The notes: a model not told the origin generated them from the letters alone. Shown: positions 51,301-61,083, counted from the stretch's first letter. The stretch is DNA of 64,000 nucleotides from Diplolepis rosae (GCA_030998225.1 JAPYXD010000744.1:2914001-2978000); one strand, 5' to 3'. Translations and numbers: made by a program.

Positions 51301-51680
51301 GCTACTGGAAAAGAAAATGTGTTAAAAAACGACGATGCACTTGGTTGAAAGATTCTCTCACACTGGAGCCTGGGCAGCGTACCCAGAGTGAGAGTTACCA
51401 AAAAAGAAGAAAGAAAAAAACGTTAGCAAGTCATTTATTGGAGCCTGGGTGGCGTGCCCAACAATGTACGTTGCCGCTTGATCTGTTTCTGGAGCCTGGG
51501 CAGCGTACCCAGAAAGAGATGCAATATAAGATAAATGCGATGTATCTGAGGAGCCTAGGTGGCGTACCCAAAGATACACTGCGTTTTTACTACTTTCTGG
51601 AGCCTGGGCAGCGTACCCAGAGAGCAGTATATTTTAAAGAAAATTTTTTTTTTAAATGTAATGAGTGCTCTAGAGCCTAG
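51279..51680 (+). CDS. Doubtful 133-codon frame across the hairpin array
   Basis: ATG at 51,279 to stop at 51,680. The first residues are basic (KNRWRYWKRK), and the repeated LEPGQRTQ or LEPGWRAQ occurs four times, one per hairpin repeat at 51,363, 51,438, 51,489 and 51,597, all in the same frame. The repeats at 51,548 and 51,670 fall out of that frame, and the spacers are not conserved in length modulo three. No known domain. The frame is most simply a by-product of the DNA repeats, but four in-frame copies leave a small chance of a repeat peptide. Confidence 0.15.
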   Translation: MLYKNRWRYWKRKCVKKRRCTWLKDSLTLEPGQRTQSESYQKRRKKKTLASHLLEPGWRAQQCTLPLDLFLEPGQRTQKEMQYKINAMYLRSLGGVPKDTLRFYYFLEPGQRTQRAVYFKENFFFKCNECSRA

Positions 51681-51695
51681 GCAGCGTACCTAGAG
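51363..51695 (+). repeat. Six-copy interspersed hairpin repeat
   Basis: Copies at 51,363, 51,438, 51,489, 51,548, 51,597 and 51,668 follow GGAGCCTGGGCAGCGTACCC plus AGA. Each can fold as CTGGG, a 7-base loop CAGCGTA, CCCAG. Copy 6 reads CTAGG...CCTAG, a paired change that keeps the stem. Copies 2 and 4 are weaker. Spacers are 24-50 bp and unrelated. The GC content stands out from the AT-rich surroundings. Confidence 0.85.
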
Positions 51696-51699
51696 TCAC

Positions 51700-52060
51700 T
51701 CAGCAAAATAATCACCAACTATTCTCCTTCCTCGATGACCCTTTTGCTGCTTCTTCAAGTGGGTAGTGGTTTCTAGATAGAGAGTCTGACCCTAGTACCG
51801 AAGTCGAGAAAGTGGAACCCTGGCTAGAGGTACTGAGACCCCGGCTGGAGATGCCGCTGAGAATTGAGTGCGCTCGGTTATAGACACGTGGTTTCAGGTT
51901 TAAAGCGGGCAAACTTGCGCTGCGAGCCTAGCGGAGACTGTTGGTACCACTACCCCTGAGTTCCTACTGCGCCGCGTGTACTATACCTTTAGTAAGTCGT
52001 GGGCTCAATCAGCTGACGTGAATCGTGACCGTTTCAAGTTAATTCGCTCACATTCACAAG
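51700..52060. other. GC-rich tail of element D
   Basis: Contains three related phrases: ACCCTAGTACCGAAGTCGAG, ACCCTGGCTAGAGGTACTGAG (shown in part: CCCTGGCTAGAGGTACTGAG) and ACCCCGGCTGGAGATGCC, at about 51,790, 51,819 and 51,838. These may be decayed relatives of the hairpin repeat. No protein is recognised in any frame. Confidence 0.45.
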
Positions 52061-52240
52061 CAAAGAAATATTTCTTTGTATTGAAGAAATGCCTATCAAA
52101 TAAATTATTTCTTTGAATCAAAGCACGCGTTTCATGCTTCTAAAAAATATTTAATTGAATTGGGTAACGAATTGTTCGATACAAAGGAATGGAATCAATT
52201 AAATACATTTCTTTGGATCTAAGAATCTTTTTTCTCAGTG

Positions 52241-52660
52241 TACAAAAATGTGAGATGAAAATATTTCTAACATAAAACTGAGAATGTAAATTTTAAACTT
52301 GAATTTTATGTTTATCTCTTCTTAATAGAAAATATCTCTCTAACTGAAAAGTTTTTAAATGCACAAAATTGATAAGAAGTATGGAAATTTGAATAGGAAA
52401 ATATATATTGATTCAAATTTGGAACATTTATTGGCATCAAATTTTACTGAAAGTTTATTTTTGAAGTGTTTAAATGCTTATAAAATTTTACACGATATTT
52501 CAGATTTTTTCCAAAATATCGGAAAAAAAAGTGTTCTCTTAAATAACATATTTCGTAAATTTGAAATTGTCGTCTGCTTCGCGCCTCTTTTGTACGGTTT
52601 CGACAGAATTACACAATTCTCAATTCCGACTGATTCCGACTCGATAACCGAAAGCGTGAA
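52241..52660. other. AT-rich DNA, no gene recognised
   Basis: The overlapping plus and minus frames at 52,359-52,801 have no family features. Nothing else was seen. Confidence 0.5.
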
Positions 52661-52669
52661 ATCTAAAAA

Positions 52670-53070
52670 TAGCATTGCATGAAGGAAGCGAGGAGAATAA
52701 GGAGAAGTGGGACGTGTCGTTCTCGCGTGCAAGAGCGACGAGGAAGAAACAAGGGCAGCGCGCGCCGCTGCCCCTCCATAGAAATTCTGATGGTAAATCA
52801 TTTCTGGATTTTCTAACTTTCATTATTTACCGACGCGCAAAGTACACCTTTTGCGCAACGCGTTCAGAGGGCGCGTTTATCAGCCCACTTTTGTGAAATT
52901 CTCTTATTCCATTACTTTAGCAATCTCCCAACTCATCTCTGGTCTGCGTCTACGCTCTGCGCCTGTGCCAAACTGGCACTTCTAACAGCAAATAGCAACT
53001 GCCAGTACAGTCAAGTACAGTACTACAGTGCACTAGTGCAGTACAGTTTCTAGTAGTTCAGTCTTAGCTG
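52670..53070. other. GC-rich island
   Basis: About 400 bp of clearly higher GC with several CpG. It includes a perfect hairpin at 52,753-52,773 (GGGCAGCG, loop CGCGC, CGCTGCCC) and a CAGTAC-rich stretch at about 53,000-53,060. It could be a host promoter or 5' untranslated region, but no convincing coding exon or splice pair follows. Confidence 0.45.
52753..52773. repeat. Perfect 8-bp GC hairpin
   Basis: GGGCAGCG and CGCTGCCC around CGCGC. Strong enough to form in RNA or single-stranded DNA. Confidence 0.8.
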
Positions 53071-56000
53071 GTCTTAGCGGTGCCACCAAATGAATTATGT
53101 CAAACAGAACAGACCATAGTAGATCAAACAACGTTGAACAATTCCGGGTGTTTAACGACCTTTATTTACAAAATAATAACCCAAGTCCCGGTCAGAAAAT
53201 CGACTTTGCAGGAGGGCTCAACCAATTTTTCTACATTCAGAGATCTGTCGTAATCGCGATCACGATTACGGTCCTCTGCAAATAAAAACTTGTTCTCTTG
53301 TGCCTATGTGTAAGTGTACATTAGTGTGTCTGGTTTCGCGAATGAGTGCACCTGTGCCCTTTTTTTAGCGGAATTATGGTAATTCTACAGTGACCAAACG
53401 TAAGTAACACTCTTTGATAAAAAAAAAATAACAGCCAGTGAATCGAAAAGTATGACTGTGAGAGAGGAATAAAACTGGTAGAAAGAATAAATGGGTTGTC
53501 AAGCTGATGGAATGGATTGTCCAACGTATGTATGGGTCTTTAAAACGGATGAGCTCTGCGATCCGGTTTTGAGCCCCGTAAAAATTCGTTAAAAATCATG
53601 TCATTGATTTTAGTAAAAATAAGATGGTTAATTTGTCTTAAGTTTTTAATGAAATCATATGCTGGGAGGATAGCGAATTAATACATCAATCGATGGTATG
53701 AATCAAAGATTAAAGCCGGGTGAAATAATTAAAAAATTTACTAAATAATGTATTTGTATAGATTTAAATAATTTTAAGACAAATTTAATAAATTAATTAA
53801 TAATAATTCTTTTTCCACAGACAGATTTCAAATTCCTTAAATTTAAATATAAATAATTAGGAAAGCTCTATACCAAAAAAATTCTTTTTGAGACATAAAA
53901 AGTGATCCAATTCTACTAGAATATTAGTAGAGGGTACCTTTATTTACAAATGTCTATTTTGAAATGTATTATGATGGAGTAATAAATAAATGCAAGGACT
54001 ACGTTTTGATAGATTATAAAACCGGGAATAAGTTTATAACTGTGAAGAATGACTCCCTGGAAATGTAAGAGTAAACTTGGAATCTTGGTCAGTTATTTTT
54101 TCGCATTAAAAAATCTGTCGAGTAAGTAACAGCCCACGTGATCAGGTCACCTATGTTAGTATGCCTTGTTGCCAGGGAATTGACCGGATGTGGAGGCGCG
54201 AGCCGATTAATTAATCTCCCTCGTGGAAGGATAAATCTTCAAAAAGATTTTTGCCTCTACAATATTAATTAAATGATTATATAAATATGAAGCTTTTACA
54301 AGTATATTTTTCTCAATCTACATTATATTTTGAATATATATTATTATTTTAAATAAAATCAAATATATTCCTGAAATATATTTTTAATATTTTGATTAAA
54401 ACTGTTAAGGATATCTATATTGGATATGTATTGACAAAATGTTTTCAGGATAGTTTATTTCAGAGGAATGATTGGAGACAAGAGATTTTTCTGAGCACGT
54501 GCAGGCAATTACAGACAAGAAATCAGTGTTGCATAAATGTGATATGTCATACACGGCACATGACAATCTTATCATCTGTGTCTATCTTAAGTTCTTCTTT
54601 TTATTCAATTTTCATGCATTTTATACGTGCCTAAGGGCCAGTCCTAATGATGTAGATAAATCGGCCCTTTATGGATAGTAAAAATTAATAAGCGGATATT
54701 TGTTTTAATTTGCAATTTTAATCAATTGAGGTAGATTTTATAGTTCAAAAATCGAAGTCTAGTCTCTTCATTTTGATTATTAGTTTCTTTTACTTTTACT
54801 AATTTGAATGTTGTAACTCGTTTTTAGATATTTATTCAGTTCATTTTGACTGAATTCTCAGTTAATTAGACTCAATGAACTAATTCAATAACACAAAATG
54901 AGTGACTGGATGAAATTTGTAAAAAGAAACTGCTTATTAAGATAGTTATCTGGAATTTTTTAGAAATTTTCACTGTTTATGTTTTGAAGAGAGTATACTT
55001 TAAATCTGAATTGGTAAAAAGTCAGCCATTGATACACTTTTTTGAAATTATTTACTAATTATTATTCATTTTATACTACTGCCATTAGTAGTTATAAACT
55101 TTTATAAATTTAATTAGTAGAATAACAACTTATAAATAATCAGTAGACATTTTCACTGAATTGAATTAGTGTCTTACTTTTCACTAATTCCGATATAGAG
55201 AGTAAAAAAAATTAACCATCAAGAATTTTTGCTAAAAAAAGGAATGTTTGTTATATTTTCAATTATTTTCTGTTGAAGAAACTACTTTCTATTAAAATAT
55301 TTATTCATTAATGTCTTTAAAATTTGATAAAGTTTAAATATTACGAATGCTTACGATTTTATAGCCTTTTTCCCCTATCAAACGAATTTATCTCCAATTC
55401 CCGAGTATCATTTTTAATACTTTCGTTACAATTTCCATGTGAAAAAAATTTAGCAGCATCGATTTTATCAGAATCTTCTGCTTCAGCAATAAATATTGAC
55501 AATTGAAGATCTTTCCTTTCTTTATGTATTTATCCTTCATTTCAAATTTGACTTCATAATATTTCCCTCTTTTAAACTCTAAAATGATAGCAGATTAAAC
55601 TTAGGTATACCACTTTCATTTACTTTAGTCTATAACATTATTGCCTAGTTTTATTTTATTTTATTTTATTTTATTCATCTTACAATTTAACGTATAATTG
55701 AATAATATATATGTAGTAAAATGAATGCCTGGAAAGAAATTTGTTCCGAATAATTACAGAACTCTGATTAGAATCTTGGATACAGAAAACAGTTTATCAA
55801 AACCTACAAAAGCATGCTTAAACGATGTGATGAACTACAATATTTTGTAAAAATTAACATTATTTAATCAAACTATTATGAATATTCCAGTTAAATTTCA
55901 AAACCTGAATTATGTTAAATGCTTGTGTTTGAATGTTTTATAATCCCTCTTTTTTCGAAATTCTGTTTTTAACGGTTTAATGTAATTTTTGTGTTTCTGA

Positions 56001-56220
56001 ATAACCGCTTGTCAAAAAATTTTATTTTTATACAATCGTCATCATTTGTGTTTGAGGACAAATGGTTTTTGTATAACATGCTGATTCAGTGAAGTGAGAG
56101 TTAGGTAGGAATGTTGATTCGGAAATATAAAAACTGTGACAAATGATAATTTGGAAAAATGAGAATTTGGACAAAAGGTTATTCATAAACACAAATATCA
56201 GTTTATATGATGGATCAAAA
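53071..56220. other. Long AT-rich interval, no gene recognised
   Basis: Short frames at 53,097, 54,392, 54,472 and 55,324 show no domains, no supporting splice structure and no codon signal. A slightly GC-richer patch lies at 54,135-54,230. A (TTTTA)n run is listed separately. This may be unique or old decayed DNA. Confidence 0.5.
55649..55676. repeat. (TTTTA)n microsatellite
   Basis: Five to six tandem TTTTA units. Confidence 0.9.
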
Positions 56221-56292
56221 ATATAAAAATTAAGAATATCGACAGTTGTTTTTTTATATTCTCATCACATAAATGAAAGAAACAGTAGTTTC

Positions 56293-56334
56293 AATCAAAC
56301 GTTTCGACTCTGATTGGAGTCCTCATCAGTGATC
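56293..56334 (-). ncRNA. Hammerhead-ribozyme-like motif, palindrome 2 left arm
   Basis: Minus-strand RNA reads GAUCA, CUGAUGA, G, GACUC, loop CAAUCA, GAGUC, GAAAC, GUU, UGAUU. Stem I (GAUCA with UGAUU) and stem II (GACUC with GAGUC, five Watson-Crick pairs) both form; the core boxes and the GUH site are intact. Stem III is reduced to the self-complementary ACGU. One base, G, is unpaired after CUGAUGA in this fold. This is the best-preserved of the five motifs in the window. Confidence 0.6.
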
Positions 56335-58095
56335 TTTATTTCTAGAATATGAAAAAACAACTAGTGAATATTGTGCATTTGAGTACAACTTTGGTATTGT
56401 CTGCAGTATAAAAATATGAGAAAACCTACATAAAATCAAACATAAACATTTTTTGGTGAAACACGAGAGAAATTTTAGGAATTGATATTGATGTGTAACA
56501 CATACATTTTAAAAAAACATCTGAGATAAAAAACTAGTCACGTTTATGTACAAATGTAGCTTAAATTGTAGATGCAGGTATAAAATGCGAGAAAAAATAA
56601 CTCAAAAAATTACGAAAAACTTCGGTAAAACTTTGATCAATATGAAAAAAACCTTAAAAATACGCAAACAACACTTCCATAAAGACTTCGATAAAATTTC
56701 AATGAAACCTTTAAAAAACTTCGATAAAATAAGCATGAAATTTCTTTGGGATTGTGTGAAAAGTAAATCTGAAATAAAAAACTAGTCACGTTTATGTACA
56801 AATGTAGCTTAAATTGTAGATGCAGGTATAAAATGCGAGAAAAAATAACTCAAAAAATTACGAAAAACTTCGGTAAAACTTTGATGAATATGAAAAAAAC
56901 CTTAAAAAACCTTAAAAAACCTTAAAAATACTTAGAATGTGGATGTGAGTACATAAAATGTGAATAAATAACTCAAAAGGGCAAAAAAACTCGATCAGAA
57001 ACGCCTATAAAAACTTCGATAAAAATTTCGATGAAAGGCTTCAAAAACTTCGATGAAAACATGGAAAAAAGAGGGATTACAATGATTTAAGGTTAGAAAA
57101 TTTAAATTCATAACAGATGAGATGATGAATTTGGATCCTATATTATAATATTACTTAAAGAATTCGATTTTTAATGCAAACAATTTTTTCCATGTTTTCA
57201 TCGAAGTTTTTGAAGCCTTTCATCGAAATTTTTATCGAAGTTTTTATAGGCGTTTCTGATCGAGTTTTTTTGCCCTTTTGAGTTATTTATTCACATTTTA
57301 TGTACTCACATCCACATTCTAAGTTACATTTATACATTAACGTGTCTAGTTTTTTTATCTCAGTTGTTTAAAAATGTATAATTTTATGTCAACTTTCTCA
57401 TGTTTTTACTTTTCACACAATCCCAAAGAAATTTCATGCTTATTTTATCGAAGTTTTTTAGAGGTTTCATTGAAATTTTATCGAAGTCTTTATGGAAGTG
57501 TTGTTTGCGTATTTTTAAGGTTTTTTAAGGTTTTTTTCATATTCATCAAAGTTTTACCGAAGTTTTTCGTAATTTTTTGAGTTATTTTTTCTCGCATTTT
57601 ATACCTGCATCTACAATTTAAGCTACATTTGTACATAAACGTGACTAGTTTTTTATCTCAGATTTACTTTTCACACAATCCCAAAGAAATTTCATGCTTA
57701 TTTTATCGAAGTTTTTTAAAGGTTTCATTGAAATTTTATCGAAGTCTTTATGGAAGTGTTGTTTGCGTATTTTTAAGGTTTTTTTCATATTGATCAAAGT
57801 TTTACCGAAGTTTTTCGTAATTTTTTGAGTTATTTTTTCTCGCATTTTATACCTGCATCTACAATTTAAGCTACATTTGTACATAAACGTGACTAGTTTT
57901 TTATCTCAGATGTTTTTTTAAAATGTATGTGTTACTTTTCAATATCAATTCCTAAAATTTCTCTCGTGTTTCACCAAAAAATGTTTATGTTTGATTTTAT
58001 GTAGGTTTTCTCATATTTTTATACTGCAGACAATACCAAAGTTGTACTCAAATGCACAATATTCACTAGTTGTTTTTTCATATTCTAGAAATAAA

Positions 58096-58137
58096 GATCA
58101 CTGATGAGGACTCCAATCAGAGTTGAAACGTTTGATT
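58096..58137 (+). ncRNA. Hammerhead-ribozyme-like motif, palindrome 2 right arm
   Basis: Inverted copy of the motif at 56,293-56,334. It differs by one C to U change in stem II (GAGUU), which keeps a G-U pair. The core and stem I are intact. Confidence 0.6.
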
Positions 58138-58162
58138 GAAACTACTGTTTTTTTCATTTATG

Positions 58163-58559
58163 GACCCTAAAGCCAATTATCTAACATTACAAATATTGGT
58201 ATTAATATTGTAAAACACTTCTCGATTAAATGCAACATTTCTAAAACAGTTCTGTACAATTAAAAGAACTTTTTTCTTGCAGAATAAAATATTGAAATAA
58301 CGACAACAGTAAAGTTGATGCAAAACATATATTTATGAAAAATGTACGTTAACGCACTGATACGTTTGTAGGAAACAGACTGCTCTATTTTTTTGTATTT
58401 TATAGTTGAAATCTACTTGATTATTAATTAATTATATTATCTTGAATTTTATTCTACTTTTTATATAAATGCGACGTATTTTATTCCGGGTCAACCAGAA
58501 GCTTCGAAGCTACGTAAAGTTGACAGAACCAAAACATCGAATCATGATGTCTCTAATTT
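58163..58559. other. AT-rich DNA, nothing recognised
   Basis: Begins with the GGACCCTAAAGCCAA motif shared with 45,867. Otherwise no recognisable content. Confidence 0.5.
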
Positions 58560-59345
58560 CATAATTAAGGGCTCATTTAGGGCTAATTTAATGCCCCATT
58601 GCCGAATTTTCGGCTCTTCATTTTTTTAAACATATGCATGGTTCTGCCAGCTTTACTTCAAGCCAGCAGCACCACTCCAGAAATCAGTTTAAAAATGTTT
58701 ATATCAAATTCCCCCTGTCGCAGGAATTTTCGGCTCATTTCCGGCTCCAGGTATCCCATTGAACCATTGTCCTACCTTCATAAATAAAAAAGGGCCACAA
58801 AGGGCGAAGGGACAAAATATTAAATTTTGCTTTTTCATCATTAAGTCAATACAGGCCAATTTAGGGCTCACTTCCTATCCAACTATAAATTGTAGTACTT
58901 TGCCCTTTTTATAAAATATGCAGAGGTGCTGCCAACTTTACATCAAGTTGGCAGCGCCACCCACGTACACACCGAAAAATTGCTTTTTCCAAAATCTACT
59001 CCTGCAGGAATTTTCGGCTCATTTTCGGCTCAAGATAACCCTTTGAACCATTGTCCTACCTTCAAAATTAAAAAAGGGCAGCTAAGGGCAGAGGGCCATA
59101 ACATTAATTTTTTATTATTCTTCTTCACATTAATCTAAGTAGTTGCATTTCTTGTTCATATTCTGGCTAAATATAAATTTTTACCAGAGCCCTTTTTAAA
59201 AAACACGCAGGAGGTTGTCTAACTCTGAATAATATCAGCAGGACCATCCAGAAACATTTCTCGAAAATTGCTTTTTCCAAAATCTACTCCTGCAGGAATT
59301 TTCGGCTCAAGATAACCCTTTAAACCATTGTCCTACCTTCAAAAT
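58560..59345. repeat. Tandem repeat, about 285 bp, three diverged copies
   Basis: CAGGAATTTTCGGCTCA recurs at 58,721, 59,005 and 59,293. Other shared blocks are AACCATTGTCCTACCTTCA and a GCTGCCAACTTT...AAGTTGGCAGC-type hairpin. The second copy has a perfect 11-bp stem at 58,928-58,955, while the first and third have decayed stems. No coding capacity. Confidence 0.8.
58928..58955. repeat. Perfect 11-bp inverted repeat
   Basis: GCTGCCAACTT, loop TACATC, AAGTTGGCAGC, inside copy 2 of the 285-bp tandem repeat. Confidence 0.85.
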
Positions 59346-59392
59346 TAAAAAAAAGCTGTCTATCTGTCTCTTTAGTAGTAGATCGTGTTCAT

Positions 59393-59824
59393 GTACTTAT
59401 GGTTCTCAACGTTCATTGAACGATGGAAAATATTTTCTTTGAAAAGTGAATAATTTGTTTTTGCCCAAGAAAATTAAAAAATAGTGGTTTTTTTTATGAG
59501 CGATTGTATATTGAAAGGGTCCCAAATATAAACATACACAGAGAAAAATGGATGTTTAGAATTAACATCTAGATGTTTAACTATGGGACAGCCATCTTAT
59601 ATGTTTAGTTGTAATATCTAGATATTCAGGAGTAATATCTAAGATGTTAAAATATGCAGAGATTAATATCTTGGATATTACAGTTAAACATCTAGATAAT
59701 ACAATTAAACATATTAGATGTCTATCCCATAGTTGAACATCCATTTTTCTCCGTGTAATATTTAATTTTGTAGTGAAAAAAAATTTGTTGTCATCGTCCA
59801 ATGAACGTTCAGAACTGTAAGTAT
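59393..59824. mobile_element. TIR element G, interrupted by MITE F
   Basis: The left end 59,393-59,425 (GTACTTATGGTTCTCAACG, TTCATTGAACGATG) and right end 59,792-59,824 (CATCGTCCAATGAACGTTCA, GAACTGTAAGTAT) are about 33-bp inverted copies with several mismatches. Without F it is about 210 bp. No gene. Confidence 0.55.
59537..59755. mobile_element. MITE F, 219 bp
   Basis: The ends CACAGAGAAAAATGGATGTT and its inverse AACATCCATTTTTCTCCGTG differ at one base and are flanked by TA on both sides. The interior is built from palindromic ATCTAGAT-type motifs (AACATCTAGATGTT and variants). No coding capacity. The ends resemble those of element C (CACGGAGAAAAAT), so the same transposase may have moved both. 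Confidence 0.8.
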
Positions 59825-60321
59825 ATATCGTGTTCGGCATAACTCTCCATAGAATTATTAGATTGAATTGCGCTTTGTTTACACTCTATCAGAGCCAAAA
59901 AAATAAGGAAAAGTTCGTTAATCAGCCACATCCGGCCAAAATTATGAAAATAAGAAGATTTTTTGTTTTCCATAGAAACTTTTCGAAACAATCTCAAATT
60001 CAAATAATGGTTTTTGATAGTGCTCATAAATCTTTACTAATTATACTAATAACATTTTTGGATTAAAAAAAATTAGAAAAGTTACGGTGTGTAAAAACTT
60101 GAAATAAATCACTATTAAAATTTCATTTCCCAGCTAAATTATACGAGATTCGAAAAAAAAGTTATGATTAAAAATTGTTTACCAAAAAAAAAAAATCAAA
60201 TCAAAATCAATGTGATCAATTCAAAATATGTGAGATACAGAAAAAGCGTTAAAATGCAAAATCGTTTGCTTAAATAAAGTCTACGAATTTTTTCCCTTTT
60301 TGGGGTAATTGAAAAATGATA

Positions 60322-60350
60322 CACTACCGGTCAGAATTGTGGGACCACCT
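60322..60350 (+). mobile_element. Tc1-like terminal repeat (left end only)
   Basis: TA followed by CACTACCGGTCAGAATTG and TGGGACCACC is the usual look of Tc1/mariner-type ends. No matching right end was found in the window. It may lie beyond base 64,000, with element C inserted between. Confidence 0.45.
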
Positions 60351-60996
60351 ACGAACATTGTATTAAAAACATGCTCGTCTTTGAAAGCGACTATCTCCGT
60401 GAAAAATAGGTCCGTTAAGGTGGCACCTCCACATCGGAAATTCTATGATTTTTGGGCTCTTTGCACGGAGAAAAATAGTTAAAGTAATTTTACTCAACTT
60501 CCGATCAAATTTGGGACATAAGGACAAGTTAGAAGTTATTTAGTATCACTGTATTTATTTGTGATATATTAAATGTTCGAAAATGAATCAAAGTTGAGTA
60601 AAATTCAGAAGTGTAGGGTGAAGTATGAAAGCGTGCATTAAAATTTTTTAAATATATATATTATTACTCGTAGTATAACTATAAAAAACCAATCTTTTAT
60701 TAAATCAAAAAAATAGTAGAGCTTTCCGTACATTCTACTCTACGCTTCAATCGAGAGTTGAGTAAACCGTGAATCGCAAGATTTATTCCAACAGCTACAT
60801 CTATTCATGCAGGAATGAATGAAAGTAATCTGCGCCTTGGGCACACATAAAAAATTTTTAATTTTAAAAACTTAAATTCTTCAAATTAAATTGATATTAT
60901 GAAAATTTAAACAAAAAAAATTCGATAAGTGTATTACATAAAATATGAAATATCACATAAATTCAATATTTAAAGAATTTGGAAATCTTTCTGTGG

Positions 60997-61002
60997 AAAA
61001 AA
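60997..61002 (-). terminator. Polymerase III T6 terminator, copy 1
   Basis: Six T on the minus strand, 10 nt after the tRNA-like 3' end. The same run follows every copy, at 61,336, 61,675, 62,014, 62,353 and 62,692. Confidence 0.65.
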
Positions 61003-61012
61003 TGACGCTTTC

Positions 61013-61083
61013 GACTGCGCTGGGATTCGAGCCCAGGTCTTTCGATTGCCGGTCGACTGCTCTAACCACTGAGCTACACAGGC
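61013..61083 (-). tRNA. tRNA-like sequence, array copy 1
   Basis: The 71-nt minus-strand sequence folds as a full cloverleaf: acceptor GCCTGTG with CGCAGTC (six of seven pairs), D stem GCTC/GAGC with AGTGGTTA loop, anticodon stem with four of five pairs and loop CCGGCAA, and T stem CTGGG/CCCAG with loop CTCGAAT. The A box (TAGCTCAGTGG) and B box (GGCTCGAATCC) of a polymerase III promoter are both present. Departures: C33 instead of U33, C54 instead of U54, and acceptor mismatch 2-71. The loop position would give anticodon GGC (alanine), but the acceptor is not alanine-like, so no identity is assigned. A tRNA-derived SINE or tRNA pseudogene is more likely than a working tRNA. Confidence 0.75.

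Larger units (their letters stand above)
46905..52240. mobile_element. Element D: CACTG-ended composite transposon, 5.3 kb
   Basis: The ends are CACTGAGAAAAAAGA (46,905) and its exact inverse ending at 52,240, flanked by TA. Subterminal regions (46,920-47,110, 48,180-48,350, 49,330-50,290, 52,060-52,230) are full of short motifs of the type TTGAATCAAAGAAATA in both orientations, as expected for subterminal binding sites in CMC elements. No transposase is encoded. The interior holds nested element E, a module shared with element C, a 127-bp tandem array, a six-copy hairpin array and a GC-rich tail. It must rely on an outside transposase if it moves at all. Confidence 0.75.
56268..58162. mobile_element. 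Large palindromic (foldback) element, 1.9 kb
   Basis: Left arm 56,268-57,070 and right arm 57,184-58,162 are inverted copies around a 113-bp spacer. The arms are nearly identical in long stretches. Each has an internal direct duplication of about 246 bp (in the left arm at 56,523 and 56,767). The left arm lacks about 180 bp that the right arm keeps. Because of the symmetry, the same 79-codon frame appears on opposite strands at 56,546-56,785 and 57,645-57,884. It is lysine-rich, has no known domain and is not called as a gene. Hammerhead-like motifs lie near both outer ends. Confidence 0.9.
59356..60300 (+). repeat. Interspersed repeat R2, copy 2, split by inserts
   Basis: The R2 head (CTGTCTATCTGTCTC, TAGTAGTAG) and body (AAAGTTCGTTAATCAGCCAC, AAATTATACGAGATTCGAAA) are separated by TIR element G, which itself contains MITE F. 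Compare 32,167-32,600. Confidence 0.65.

Noticed and set aside
51363..51695. CRISPR-like look (short repeats with unrelated spacers)
   Set aside because: The DNA is eukaryotic, repeats vary, spacing is irregular, and no cas-type gene is present.
52359..52896. Overlapping plus and minus frames of 67-107 codons
   Set aside because: Several frames overlap on both strands with no domain, and none shows a splice structure.
54392..54678. Two overlapping plus-strand frames of 80 and 68 codons
   Set aside because: AT-rich, no recognisable domain, no supporting context.
56546..57884. Two identical 79-codon frames on opposite strands
   Set aside because: They mirror each other because of the palindrome. 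The sequence is low-complexity and lysine-rich, without family features.
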